A stretch of DNA of 64,000 nucleotides from Euptelea pleiosperma (taxonomy: Eukaryota > Streptophyta > Magnoliopsida > Ranunculales > Eupteleaceae), in assembly GCA_035048495.1 (NCBI GenBank), contig CM068552.1, positions 29,080,154 to 29,144,153 of the forward strand, read 5' to 3'. The translations under genes were made by a program, and so were the position numbers. Shown in pieces: positions 1 through 11,700 of this stretch. Under the pieces are notes generated by a model, which had not been told where the DNA came from, did no database searches, and saw only the letters and a list, made by a program, of their open reading frames with translations. Each line of letters begins with the position of its first letter. The first letter of the stretch is position 1.

Positions 1-835
1 ACGGATTCCGCTGCCCCTTTGCACATAACGCAATAATTCGCCATAATCCACTTTCTTTTGATGAGGTCGTCCAGAGTGAGGATCTTCTCATGAGTAGCAC
101 ACCACAAAAAGAAAGCGACTTTTGAGGGAACTTTCGATCCCCAGACTTTGGACGACGGGAAGTCTTGAACCCAATGAGGAGGTTGGGTATCTGGTAGGGG
201 ACAACCCGTAGATTCTACCCACTCATAGAGGCTATGAACTGAGAAGGGCCCTTCGGACCTGCCCACCCACTTGATAGCATCACTGTTAGAGGTGTCCAAG
301 ACCACGCCTTCCAACTTATGAATGAGAGTCGCCAAAGCTGGAATCTCCCAATCATTAAGGTGGCGTCTCAAATTAAAGTTCCAAGAACCTCCAAATCCAT
401 CCACCACTGAGGTATTTTGGACGGTGCTATCTTTCCGGATCGTGAGTCTGTAAATTTGAGGAAACTCTTCCATGAGCGCCTTGTCTCCACACCACACATC
501 GCTCCAAAACCTCACTCTATCTCCCTTGCCTATCTTGAAGCGAATACCAGCTTGGAAGACACCCGACATCTTTTGAATGCCTCGCCAAACACCACATCCA
601 AACGGGGTACGAATGGTGCAACTAAACCAGCCCCTCGGTTCTTCTCCATACCTGGCTACCACGACCTTCCTCCATAAACTATCCAGTTCCGTTGCAAATC
701 TCCAAAGCCATTTACCAAGCAGGGCTTGGTTCATGACTCTAAGGTTCTTGACTCCTAGGCCGCCCACGCTCCTTGGCGAGCACACAAGTCTCCATTCCAC
801 CAAAGGATAGCCAGACCTATCCATCTGACCAAACC
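1..835 (-). mobile_element. LINE (non-LTR) reverse transcriptase C-terminal fragment
   Basis: Read on the minus strand, this stretch is essentially open and encodes the part of a plant LINE ORF2 downstream of the RT core. It includes GLGVKNLRVMNQALLGKWLW, then FWSDVWCGDKAL, then a zf-RVT module with KVAFFLWCA and the Cys pair of YCVMCKGAAESV at the window edge. The 5' end is truncated near 835 and the 3' end runs off the left edge. The order and spacing match the LINE copies at 23.1-25.2 kb and 3.2-5.3 kb. I infer an old 5'-truncated insertion, probably within or next to the first intron of the LAZ1-like gene. Confidence 0.85.
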
Positions 836-2609
836 CTGCTTGGTATTCCTATAAATGGTATTCTTTACATGCTGATGTAGGCATTCTTAATCATGTCATA
901 TAAGTACGTAAAAGCAAAATATAATTGCATTATGACATGAGGAGATCATAAGTCAATCACAATGATGCGACGACCTACTAATTTCTCTCTCTCCTTGTCT
1001 TTTCACATATTAAAATAATTTTTAAATCACAATATGTTTTAAATTAAAATAGTTTTTAAATCACAAAAATTAATTATTTATGTAATTACTCATTAGAGTT
1101 ATATTATTGAAAATTTATATTAATGGGTTTCCCATTTCATGCCTTGTTTTTTACTAATTTATTAATTTTTACACATTTTTCAAAATTAATTTTATATATC
1201 TATGAAATTAAAATTCGTAAAAATATATTTTTTAGAAATGGAAATATTTCGGTATATTTAATGGAAATATGTTGAATTTAATACCATGCTTCTAAACTCA
1301 TACTAAGGTTAATTTCCACATTATTAAGGAGAAAGTGGCATCAGAAGAGATTTGTCACCTTTTGTTAGTCATGGAGCCCAGTTGACATGCATCTTCACTG
1401 AAAAGCCTAGGATTAGTAGATTTAGGATACACTTGGTGATCTGCACAATTTAAATATCTGTGCAGTGCACTAACTTGAAAATGTGTGTTTTTAGCTAAGA
1501 TACCCCGATATGGATGCAAATACTAGACATGAAATGGGTATATGATTTTTCATTTTCTGAAATTTAGGACACCGATATGAATTATGGGTATATGTTAATA
1601 TTGTGCTTAATTTTTAGTTTTTATAATCCAAGTGTCACTGATTTAGTATTTAAATATTCCAAATCTAATGATAAAGTTTTTATGGTCAGTTTGTTAGAAA
1701 TGCTATTTATATATGTTTGTTGACAAAATGCACAAGGAAACTGTTAGGAATTAGGAGAATAATCTTAAATACCGTAAGAAATGAGTAAATTGTATGTCTA
1801 AGTATCCATGTAGTAGTTGGTAGCAATATGGGTATCTTATCATGTCAATACGGGTACTCTGACTTGTTGAATATCCAAATATCATTTCTTGTCAGTGTAT
1901 TAGTCTTGCTTATATACTAAAATGTTGTAGGGACATACTTCATTTTCTTTTATTGTTTATTGTAGACGTTTTTTTCTCTCTCTTCCTTCGCACCCACCCA
2001 CCCCCCCCCCCCCCCCACACCCACACCCACACTTGGTTCAAAATTCCAAATGTCACATGTGAGATGTCTGGGGCTATGGTATGACTTGAATGAAATTAGG
2101 TAAGCTTCAAAATTTCAATATGTTTAAGTTTGTCTCAACTTGTCTTGTCGATACATTCCCAGACATTCAGAGAAGTGAGAAACATTGGAGATTCCATTTA
2201 TTTTTCAAAAAGAATGAAGAGAGAGATAGAGATTGTGATGCCCCTGCCTGACTATCATGCTAAATATTGCATGGATTAGAGAGAGGAAGTGAGAAACATT
2301 GGAGATTCCATTTATTTTTCAAAAAGAATGAAGAGAGAGAGAGAGATTCCCTCATCTGACTATCATGTTAAATCATTGCATGGATTATCATTTTGATACT
2401 TCTATCTTTTGTAAGTCATTGCATGGATTGTCATTTTGATACTTTATATTTTGTAAATGTCATGTTATCTATTGCCCTAACTCTTCTTCAGAAATTATTA
2501 ATGCATAAAATCTTGCATTTATACTTTGTAGTTTAGTGTATACTTACCTCACAATATTTTCTTTGGTGTCTTAAGTAACTATGCCATAATTTCAATTCTT
2601 TTGGGGCAG
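836..2609. other. AT-rich non-coding stretch upstream of the first visible LAZ1-like exon
   Basis: No coding exon was recognised. In particular, I looked for the N-terminal DUF300 exon that should precede the exon at 2610 and did not see it. The stretch contains a C homopolymer (2001-2016), fragments of a GATACGGATAC-type dispersed repeat near 1500 and 1840, and a 114-bp tandem duplication. It is most likely intron sequence. Confidence 0.6.
2172..2399. repeat. 114-bp direct tandem duplication
   Basis: The block beginning GAAGTGAGAAACATTGGAG at 2172 recurs at 2286, a period of 114 bp. Both copies contain a GA-rich run and a TGACTATCATG segment. The second copy has a few substitutions and indels. 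It is non-coding and lies just upstream of a LAZ1-like exon. Confidence 0.85.
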
Positions 2610-2718
2610 TTCTTGTCATTATTGGATTCGAAGGCTGCATTCAACTGTCAAATAATGCGCGACTGTTACGAGGCCTTTGCTTTGTATTGCTTTGAGAGAT
2701 ATTTGATAGCCTGCTTAG
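2610..2718 (+). CDS. LAZ1-like: LAZ1-like, first visible exon
   Basis: The exon follows the acceptor GGGGCAG and ends before GTATGTTT. It encodes 36 codons plus one base, beginning FLSLLDSKAAFNCQIMRDCY and ending at IACL. This is the strongly conserved DUF300 segment with the RDCYEAFALYCFERYL motif. It starts in phase 0, so an upstream exon must supply the N-terminus. Confidence 0.92.
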
Positions 2719-5700
2719 GTATGTTTCATTGGCCACCTTAGATTTGAATCTTTGCTATTTCATGTGAGAACAACAGTTCTTCTTTAGGATTTGTGCACCT
2801 AGAAGGTATGAGTTGTCAAAAGATTTGCTTTACTTTTCCCCTTTCTTGTTTTGATCTTTTGGCATTCAAAGCATGTTATCTATTATTGCAGTCTACATAA
2901 AATGGGTTTTGATAATAAACATTTTATTATGACTAGATTGAGGACCATTTCCTTTTTGTTGATATGTATGCCTATATATATTGGTGATTGGGTTGCAATA
3001 TTCACTTCAATATATAACATTGAAGTTCGTACAAGTTATACACTGTGTTGATAGCAAAAATCCTAGTCTTGGCAGAGGCATTGACTGAGTCTTTGGTTTT
3101 GGGATTTTTAACCTGGTCGCGACTCTGTTATAAACCTTTCTCATTTAGAAAAGCTCAAACTCACATAATAAAAAATGTAGTTTGCTAGCCACTATAATCA
3201 AAGAAGTTTTGCCTTCGGTCATCTCTCCATCCCAAGGGGCTTTTGTGAAGGGTCGGCAAATCCTGGACGTTGTTCTGATAGCCAATGAATGCATTGATTC
3301 CAGATCTAAACTTGGGATCTCGGGGCTTGTGTGCAAAATCGATATAGAGAAGGCATATGACCACTTGGATTGGAGATTTCTGGGCTACATGGTCACAAAT
3401 GGAGGTAATGGATTTGGAAATGCATCTCTTTAGCTTCCTTCTCTGTCCTCATCAATGGGTCTCCAGCAGGTTACTTGAAAAGCTCGAGAGGGTTTCTCCA
3501 AGGAGACCCTCTATTGCCTTATCTGTTCTTTGTGGTGGTGGAGGCCTTGGGGAGACTGATCTCCAGAGCTGTCGGCTTAGGAGAGTTGGAGGGTTTTGCG
3601 GCTACCCCGGGCTCTAGCATCCTATCCCACCTCCAATTTGCGGATGATACCCTTGTTTTCCTTGGTCTTTCCATCCCTCAGCTGAGATTCCTTAGATGAC
3701 TTTTGTGTTGCTTCAAAGCCGTTTCGGGGCTTAAGATCAATCTTTCCAAGAGCAAGGTTTTCGGTGTGGGCGAGGTGGAGAATATATCAGGGTTGGCTAG
3801 CATTCTGAAGTGCAGCGTGGACAACTTTCCATCTACTTATCTGGGTCTTCCCCTTGGCAATGTTCATAGATCGAATGCGTTATCGAATGCTTCGAGAGGA
3901 GGTTGGGTGCATGGAAATCTAGATATGTATCTAAAGCGGGTAGACTGGTGCTTATTAAAAGCACGCTCTCCAGCTTGCTGATCTACTACATCTGCCTATT
4001 CTCCATCCCGTGTAGTGTGGCAAAGGCTCTAGAAAAGACAATGAGGGACTTCCTGTGGGGTAGCAAGGAGGGGGACCGGAAGATGCACTTGGTTAGTTGG
4101 AATAATGTGTGCAAAGCCAAGGATAAAAGGGGTTTGGGTATCAAGAATTTCAAAGCTATGAACCAGGCTCTTTTGAGTAAATGGCTTTAGAGATTTGGAG
4201 AGGAAACGTCTAGTCCATGGCGGGAGATCATAGCCGGCAAGCATGGGGTCGCTTCTTTCGTCTGGACGAGCAGTAAGGTTAACACTCCTTACGGGTGCAG
4301 TGTGTGGATGGGCATTTCTAAGATCACTCACGACTTTGACAGGGGAGTGTGGTATGAGGTGGGATCAGGCAACCGGATTAGATTTTGGGAGGACTTATGG
4401 TGTGGGGAGGCACCCCTGTGTGCTGATTTCCCTAAGCTTTACTCCCTCTCAGAGATGAAAGAGCGGTCCATTTTCGATTGTGCCCAATCAGGAGGGGATG
4501 TCATAGGTTTGGCCCAATCAGGAGGGGAGTGCGGTATGACGTGGGATCAGGCAACTGGATTAGATTTTGGGAGGACTTATGGTGTGGGGAGGTACCCATG
4601 TGTGCTCATTTCCCTGAGCTTTACTCCCTCTCGGAGATGAAATAGCGGTCCATTTTTTATTGTGCCCAATCAGGAGGAGATGTCATAGGTTGGGACTTTG
4701 GCTTCTGGAGAAACCTTAATGATTGGAAAATAGAGCCCCTATCCATATTGCTCATTCGGCTCCATGACGTTCATATCCCTCCCCAAGGCTAGGATAAACG
4801 GATTTGGAAATGGTGTAAAGGTGGTTTGTTCTCAGTTCGATCATCCTACGAGGTCTCACTTTCTTCAGTAGGGCCTAACTTTACCTCTTCCACGATTTGG
4901 AGCTCCTCTGTCCCTTCCAAGGTTGCTTTTTTCACTTGGGAGGCCTCTCTGGATAAGGTCCTGACAGTGGACCACTTGCATTCTAGGGGCATCATCATCA
5001 TAGACCTTTGTTGGATGTGCCGCCATAACAGAGAAACTGTTAATCATCTACTGTTTCATTGTGTTGTGGCCTAGGAGGTTTGGTCTTCTTTCCTCAGTGA
5101 GTTTGGGATGTACTGGGTGATGCCGGGGTCTCTTATGGCCCTTTTCCTTAGCTGGCGGTCCGAGGCCTTTTTCTCGAGAGGCAAAATCCTTTGGAGATCA
5201 TTCTCCCCAAAGTTCAACATCCTCGAGAGGCAGCATCCTTTTTTGTTTGCTCAATGTTCATGTTGGCAATAGTGTATTCACTATAACACAAGCAGTCTCT
5301 TCTGAATGAAGAAAAAATAAACGGGCGCGTTAAAACCATGGATTGGAGCCAGGGATGCATGGGAGGGAGGAATTTTTTATTTGCTTTGATACTTAATTTT
5401 TTTGTATGAAGTAGGCAAAATATACAAACGTAAGGGAAGAGATTACCTTAAAAACAACATAAACGATAACTTCAATTAAGAAAACGAACAAATTACAGAA
5501 GCAGCCCCCCCCCCCCCCCCCCTCTCGATTAAAAACCATTTAGTCACCCGCTTGAAGGCAAACTCTTCCAGCTTAATCTCTTGAAGCTTCTTCAAAACAG
5601 ACGACCAACTCTAGTAGAAGTCTCCCTATATTCATGTAAATCTCTGACAATGGCCTACTTTGATCTTCAAAAATCTAGTTGTCTTGCTCCTTCCAAATGA

Positions 5701-8700
5701 GGTCCCCGCTGTCTTCTCGTCATGGGTGGTTCATTCCAGGTATTTGTGGTTGTCTGGTAGGGGATGTAGGGATTTAAAGGCATCTTGATGGATAAGTAAA
5801 TTGTTGTAGAAGGAAACAGGCAGGGGGATTGTCGGGACATGAACGGAGGCAGAACCACTGGAAGAAGCATCGGAAATAATTCAATTGAGGTAGTGGGAAA
5901 GACTATGCATAGGTTTCTGTCAGGATGTGCTAGTGGTCCAAGGTGCTTGGTCAGAAGTGGACTTATGTGTTGAGTTGGTGGTTGGGGCACAACTGATGCA
6001 TGTTTCTTTGTGATTGGATTCTCCCTTTTGGTGTGGACATGTTTCATGTATGGGTTGTGGCAGAAAGTTCAAGAAATTGGTCCGTAGCAACTGGTTGATT
6101 CACTTTGCAATTATGGTACCAGAGAAGAAGACAAACTTAAAATATAATATTGGAGTTGGAAGAACAGGATTCAACAAGATATTTGAAAGGGGAAGAAGAT
6201 GGATCAGATGAAACGTTGGGTCTTGGATTATGCGACATATCTGAAAATGGGGTGGGAAAAAAATTATGGAAGGAGACAATTTTGTTTTTCTGGATCTCAT
6301 AATTTTGCATAGCACCGATACGAGGCATTAGTATACTTCCATACACTAGGCACATGTCTACCACTTATTTTTCTGTATATATATTGTTTCAACACAAGGA
6401 TACTTCCATTCCAGGAGCATATATTGAACATATAGAACAATATAGAACAATGATCTATGGGATACTTCCAATTAAATTGTCACCAATAAAATATTATGAT
6501 ACAAAATGATCTATCTTTTCATTTGGTTGTTTTCCAGAAATATTGTTGCGTCTTTGTGAATATGTCTACCCTTTGAGGTATCTGAATTTTTTTTCAAAAT
6601 GTGATGGAATTTTCCGTGATAGTTTTAATAGTCTTTCTATATTTAACTTTTTCGTATACTTTTGCTCTTGATAAAAATTTTGTGTTCAAAGGTGGTGAGG
6701 ACAGTACAATTAAGTTTATGGAAACTCAGAACCAAATGGATTCCAACATGCCTCTTCTGGAAGAAGCAGCATATGCTGATGGAGTGATAAAACATCCATT
6801 TCCTTTGAATTGCTTGTTAAAGCAGTGGTATCTTGGTCCTGATTTCTATCACGCAGTAAAGATTGGCATAGTTCAGTATGTATGTGTTCTCTTGCTGCAT
6901 AACATTCCTTTGAGATCATTCTTTGGATTCAAATTTGAACTGTTAGAACTGGTTTACTGAAAGTGATTGGTCTATCAGATGATATTGAAGATGATCTGTG
7001 CACTGTTGGCAATTGTTTTCGAATTCTTTGGGGTTTATGGAGAAGGAAAGTTTGAATGGAGATATGGGTATGTCATCCTCATTTTTTATCTTTTTTAGTG
7101 TTTCTTTTGATCTTGGCCATTTTCTATTTCATATATTGGTCCTCCGTGTACCTGCCTTACTATATAAATCTTGCACACTGCATGAGACTTCTAGATTAAG
7201 TGATTAGCCTAATTACAATTTCATTTTGTTCTTTGTAAAGAGTTAATCTGTCATTATGCTGGTGCTTTTGTTGTTGTACTTAAATATCATTTAACAAGGT
7301 ATTTTTATTGCTATAATGATCTGTATTTTGCGTGCAGCTATCCATATCTTGCAGTTGTTCTGAATTTCAGTCAGACGTGGGCCCTATATTGCCTTGTACA
7401 ATTCTACTCTGTCACTAAAGAGAAGTTGGAACCTATCAAACCCCTTGCTAAGTTCCTCGTATTCAAATCAATTGTGTTCCTCACATGGTGGCAAGGCATT
7501 GCTGTTGCGTTTCTCTTCTCTGTGGGAGCCTTTAAAGGGTCTTTGGCACTAGAGTTGAAAACACGGATTCAAGACTATATCATCTGCATTGAGGTCTGGA
7601 ATGAACTGATGTTTTCTTTTATTTTCACTTATTCCTGGACTGCATCTATCTGATTAGTGGTCATTGCTTGTGTTGTCTATATTCATTTAAGGAGATATTT
7701 ATCTTTTTTTTTTTTTTTTTCTGGTTGACTCACTAATTTACTGCCATGTAATGCTTATGTCCCTTATGTGCCTGTTTGACGTATAAAAAATAAAAGTATT
7801 TTTCTTAATAGGATTTTTGAAATTTAAGAGTAACCAACGAATGTGCAGGGTAACAGGGTTTAATACCCACATGTAATAAAGCCTCATGATGTCACTCATA
7901 CATGGAACTAATGCAGGAAAAAAAGAGAACCATACAACAATATGAGCTAGGGGTTCTCCTAAGTTGCAGTTGCAGGGAGAATACTAAGGGTAACATGTGA
8001 TACTCTTTGAGGAATGGATAGACAACTGGGGTTATTCTTATGCTTCTCTTTAATTAAGGGGCCAGGTTTGAAAGTATTTATGCCCTTGTGCCGGAATTTC
8101 ATAGGGAAGCCACTAAAATAGCATTCGAAATGTGCATAATTTATCAAAAATTGATTATGACTTAAAACAGAAATTATTGAAAGCTTGAGAAGTTGATGAG
8201 AATTGGTGAAATGTGCATAAATTGTCAATATTGATTATGACTTGATGAGAATTGCTGAAAGTTTGAGAAATTGATGAGAATTGTGGCCTAAAGGTCGATA
8301 TAAGTTGGTGAGAATGACACTGGAAATTGGAAATACATGCGGTGATTATGTTGTAGTATTAATTATCAAAAAAAAAAAATTATGCTGTAGTATTTCCTTG
8401 GGGAAAAAATTTATAGGTGGTGTAGTTCTGTTACAGATATAAACTATGATACCCGGATAACATGCTTGTTGTATCCTTATCGACACGATATGATCAGATA
8501 CTGCATGGATACTTCTACACCACCAATTTCTCATTTTCTATTTAATCATTGTGTATTTTTGTTCGAACTCCTAACATTTCGTTATTCCTTATGTCGATAG
8601 GAAGATATAAGAAGTTTATTATAACAAATTTTACTGCAAGAAACTTTGAAAATGTAGAAATTTCATTTTATTTGGCATGATGTGAATATTAAACAATGGT

Positions 8701-11700
8701 ACTTAGCTTGAAAAAGACTAAAAATTAAAGCTTTGTATGATCATATTGGATGGGATACCCATTTCTTGGATTTTGGGGAATGAAGTGTCACATCCCCATC
8801 TCTCCCACACCCAGTGTCTGTATCCTATCCATATCTAGGCATATTGGGATATAAATACTAGAATTTGTTATTCATCACGTGTGACCTAGGTCACTATGTC
8901 TACTGTCTAATATTTGAAGTACATGGATCACTCATTAAAACACAAACTATGGAAATACTCTTTATGCAATCACTGATGTACTTCAACATTACAAGGATCA
9001 AGATTAACTCATCTATCTTAAGTACTATGTCCACGCATTATTATAAATTCTATTTTTTTCTATGATGCCTGGATACGGATACGGACAAGGTACGGGAAGC
9101 GGGGATACGACTCGACATTTTTAAACTCTTAAGGACACGGATACGGATACGAGTATCTTATTTTGAAGTTCAAAATTTTTATTTTTTCTAATTTTTTTCA
9201 ACTTTTTATGAAGGATACGTGGGGATACGTGTCGATGGAGTATCCAGTGTCCGTATCCGTGTCGACACGACACTGGTACGAGGCAGTAGTACAGGTATCC
9301 GGGTATCATAGATTTTTTTAAATATATGTGAATCAAGTACTAATATTGCCAGCTAGTTAGAATATGAATGATTATATGCACATGCTAACATGCTTAGAAT
9401 ACGTTGTATATTCAAGCATATGATGCACCACGGGTTCCTATTTTTTTGATTCAAAGTATTGATTTTATATTTAAAAGTATTATTTTATACTATTTTTTAT
9501 TTATGAAAATAAAATTAGGGAATTTTTGACATAAGCCCCCACCCACCCACCCACCCACAATTTGGGGACCCAAATTAACGAGCCAATAGAAGACATGCAT
9601 GTGGAATGACTAAGGTCTGATTTCAGGGAATATCCTGAGATCTTCGAGGTCGACCAACTTCGAGACAAAGATGATCGGTAGACCTCAGATACCTCCCAAG
9701 AGCGGATCTGAGGAAAATATCCGAGAACACGAGGAAAAGCCGATCTCAGATTAGATATGAGATCTCTAGAGCAAGATCGTCCTAGCAAGGTCAAAAATAC
9801 GAGAAAGAGGAACAAGATCAGATGGCAACAAACCTTCGTGCTAAGTAAGAAAAGATCGAGGATACCTATATCTAAGGGGAGATGATTTTAGATTGATGAA
9901 AGGTCAATTGTGTTGCAATCTTAGATCATAACCAGGATAAGAGATTAAGGTTAGAGAGATGGAGGAGAAGAGAAGAGAAGAGAAGAGAAATGGGGGAAGA
10001 GGAGAAATCGTGTAGAGTGTAGAATAGCCTACGCGATTTCACCCAATATATATATTAAGTGAAATTTTACAATATTACAAGGGTCCCCTGTAGAATATAA
10101 GATATTACAAGTAGGTCCCTGACAACACTCCCCCTCAAGCTGGTGCGAAGATATCTATCATACCCAACTTGAATAACATGTGCTCTAAGATCCATTTAGT
10201 AACACCTTTATCTTTAGTTAACACATCAGCAACTTGATCAGTAGTATAGACATACGGTGTGCAAATAAGTCCCTAACCGAGCTTCTCTTTGATGAAGTGA
10301 CGGTCTACCTCAATGTGCTTTGTCCTGTCGTGTTGAACTGGATTGTGAGCAATACTGATGGTTGCTTTATTGTCACAATACAGTTGCATAGACCCTTTGA
10401 CAGGATATCTGAGCTCACTAAGCGTAGTCTTCAACCATAGAAGCTCACATTCACCATGAGCCATAGAATGGTACTTTGCTTCAACACTGGAGCGGGCGAC
10501 AACTGGTTGCTTCTTGCTGCGCCAAGACACTAGATAACCTCCCACATACGTCCAGTACCCCGATGTGGAACGTTTGTCGGTGATTGAACCTGCCCAGTCA
10601 GCATCTGTATAAGCTTCAACGCGTAGGTGTCCATTCTTACTAAACATGAGACCCTTCCCTGGAGCTCTCTTGAGATTGCGTAACACTCAGTGTGCTACTT
10701 CAAGATGTGGAGAGCGGGGAGCATGCGTGAACTGATTGCGTATGCAATATCTGGTCGTGTCAGCGAAAGGTGGATGAGACGCCCAACAAGTCTTTGGAAC
10801 TGGCCTAATGTGTATGAAGCAGGGGAATCCGTCAATTATCTTCTCCTTCATTGCAGGGTAGCCTGGGAAGTCTGGGGGCTGTTCTTCGGCATATTTGGCA
10901 TTTATTGGATCCTACATGCCTCTGTCAGTTTGACTATACGGAGTTGGGCCTCTCGATGCTTCCCACCTTGCGGGCGTAGGCTTTGGAGTCTTCTGTCGTT
11001 TGAGGTCTATTGGGGCCTTTGGAATGAGAGAAACAGAAGGATCTTCCAAGGCAAAGAGTCCTCCTCCAATGATACTATTATTTCTATCAAGGCCTATCTG
11101 TTCTTGTGGTCCAAGCTGTTGGTCTTTGAGGATACGGTTTTTAGATGGAAGTCGATCATGAGTAGGGGTAGATAGCGTCCCGGTTTTTTTGCTTTTTGTT
11201 TTTTCTGAGGTTCCCTCGACCTCCCGTATGTCTTGTATCTCTTTCTTCCTTTCAATGAATCTCTAGCTCATCAAAAAAATAAATTATAGTACCCTATTAT
11301 ATTGCAAGTGAATATTCACCGTAACCAATATATATGAACAAATAGTTAGTGATCAATAAATCAGATATCTTTTTTAACTCATACTCTTAGATGGTCATGC
11401 TCTTTTGGGGGGTCCAAGATTTGAAGGTGATTTAACTTTTCCAGCCTTTTAATATGAATGTAGTAATTAAAATTTCCATCGTGCTATTACCAGGGTATCT
11501 GTGGAAACCTAATGAAAGTTTCTTTGCAGGTTTAATACACTTGTGAATGCCTACAACCTATTAAGACATCACTGAATGAACTTAGTTTTTCAAGCCATCA
11601 CTTTAATAGATTCCTGTTTAGTGTTATGTTTGGTCTGTATTCATGTCTAGCTTGTGTTACATTATGGTTATTTAATTCATCTTTTTTTCTTTTCATCGGT

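Noticed and set aside
5667..6047. A 126-codon minus-strand frame within a LAZ1-like intron
   Set aside because: No recognisable domain; at most its end overlaps a weak LINE remnant.
10690..11175. A 161-codon open frame that looks like one protein
   Set aside because: Its first third is the antisense of copia RT and the rest is the end of a LINE ORF2, so it is a chance fusion of two transposon fragments.
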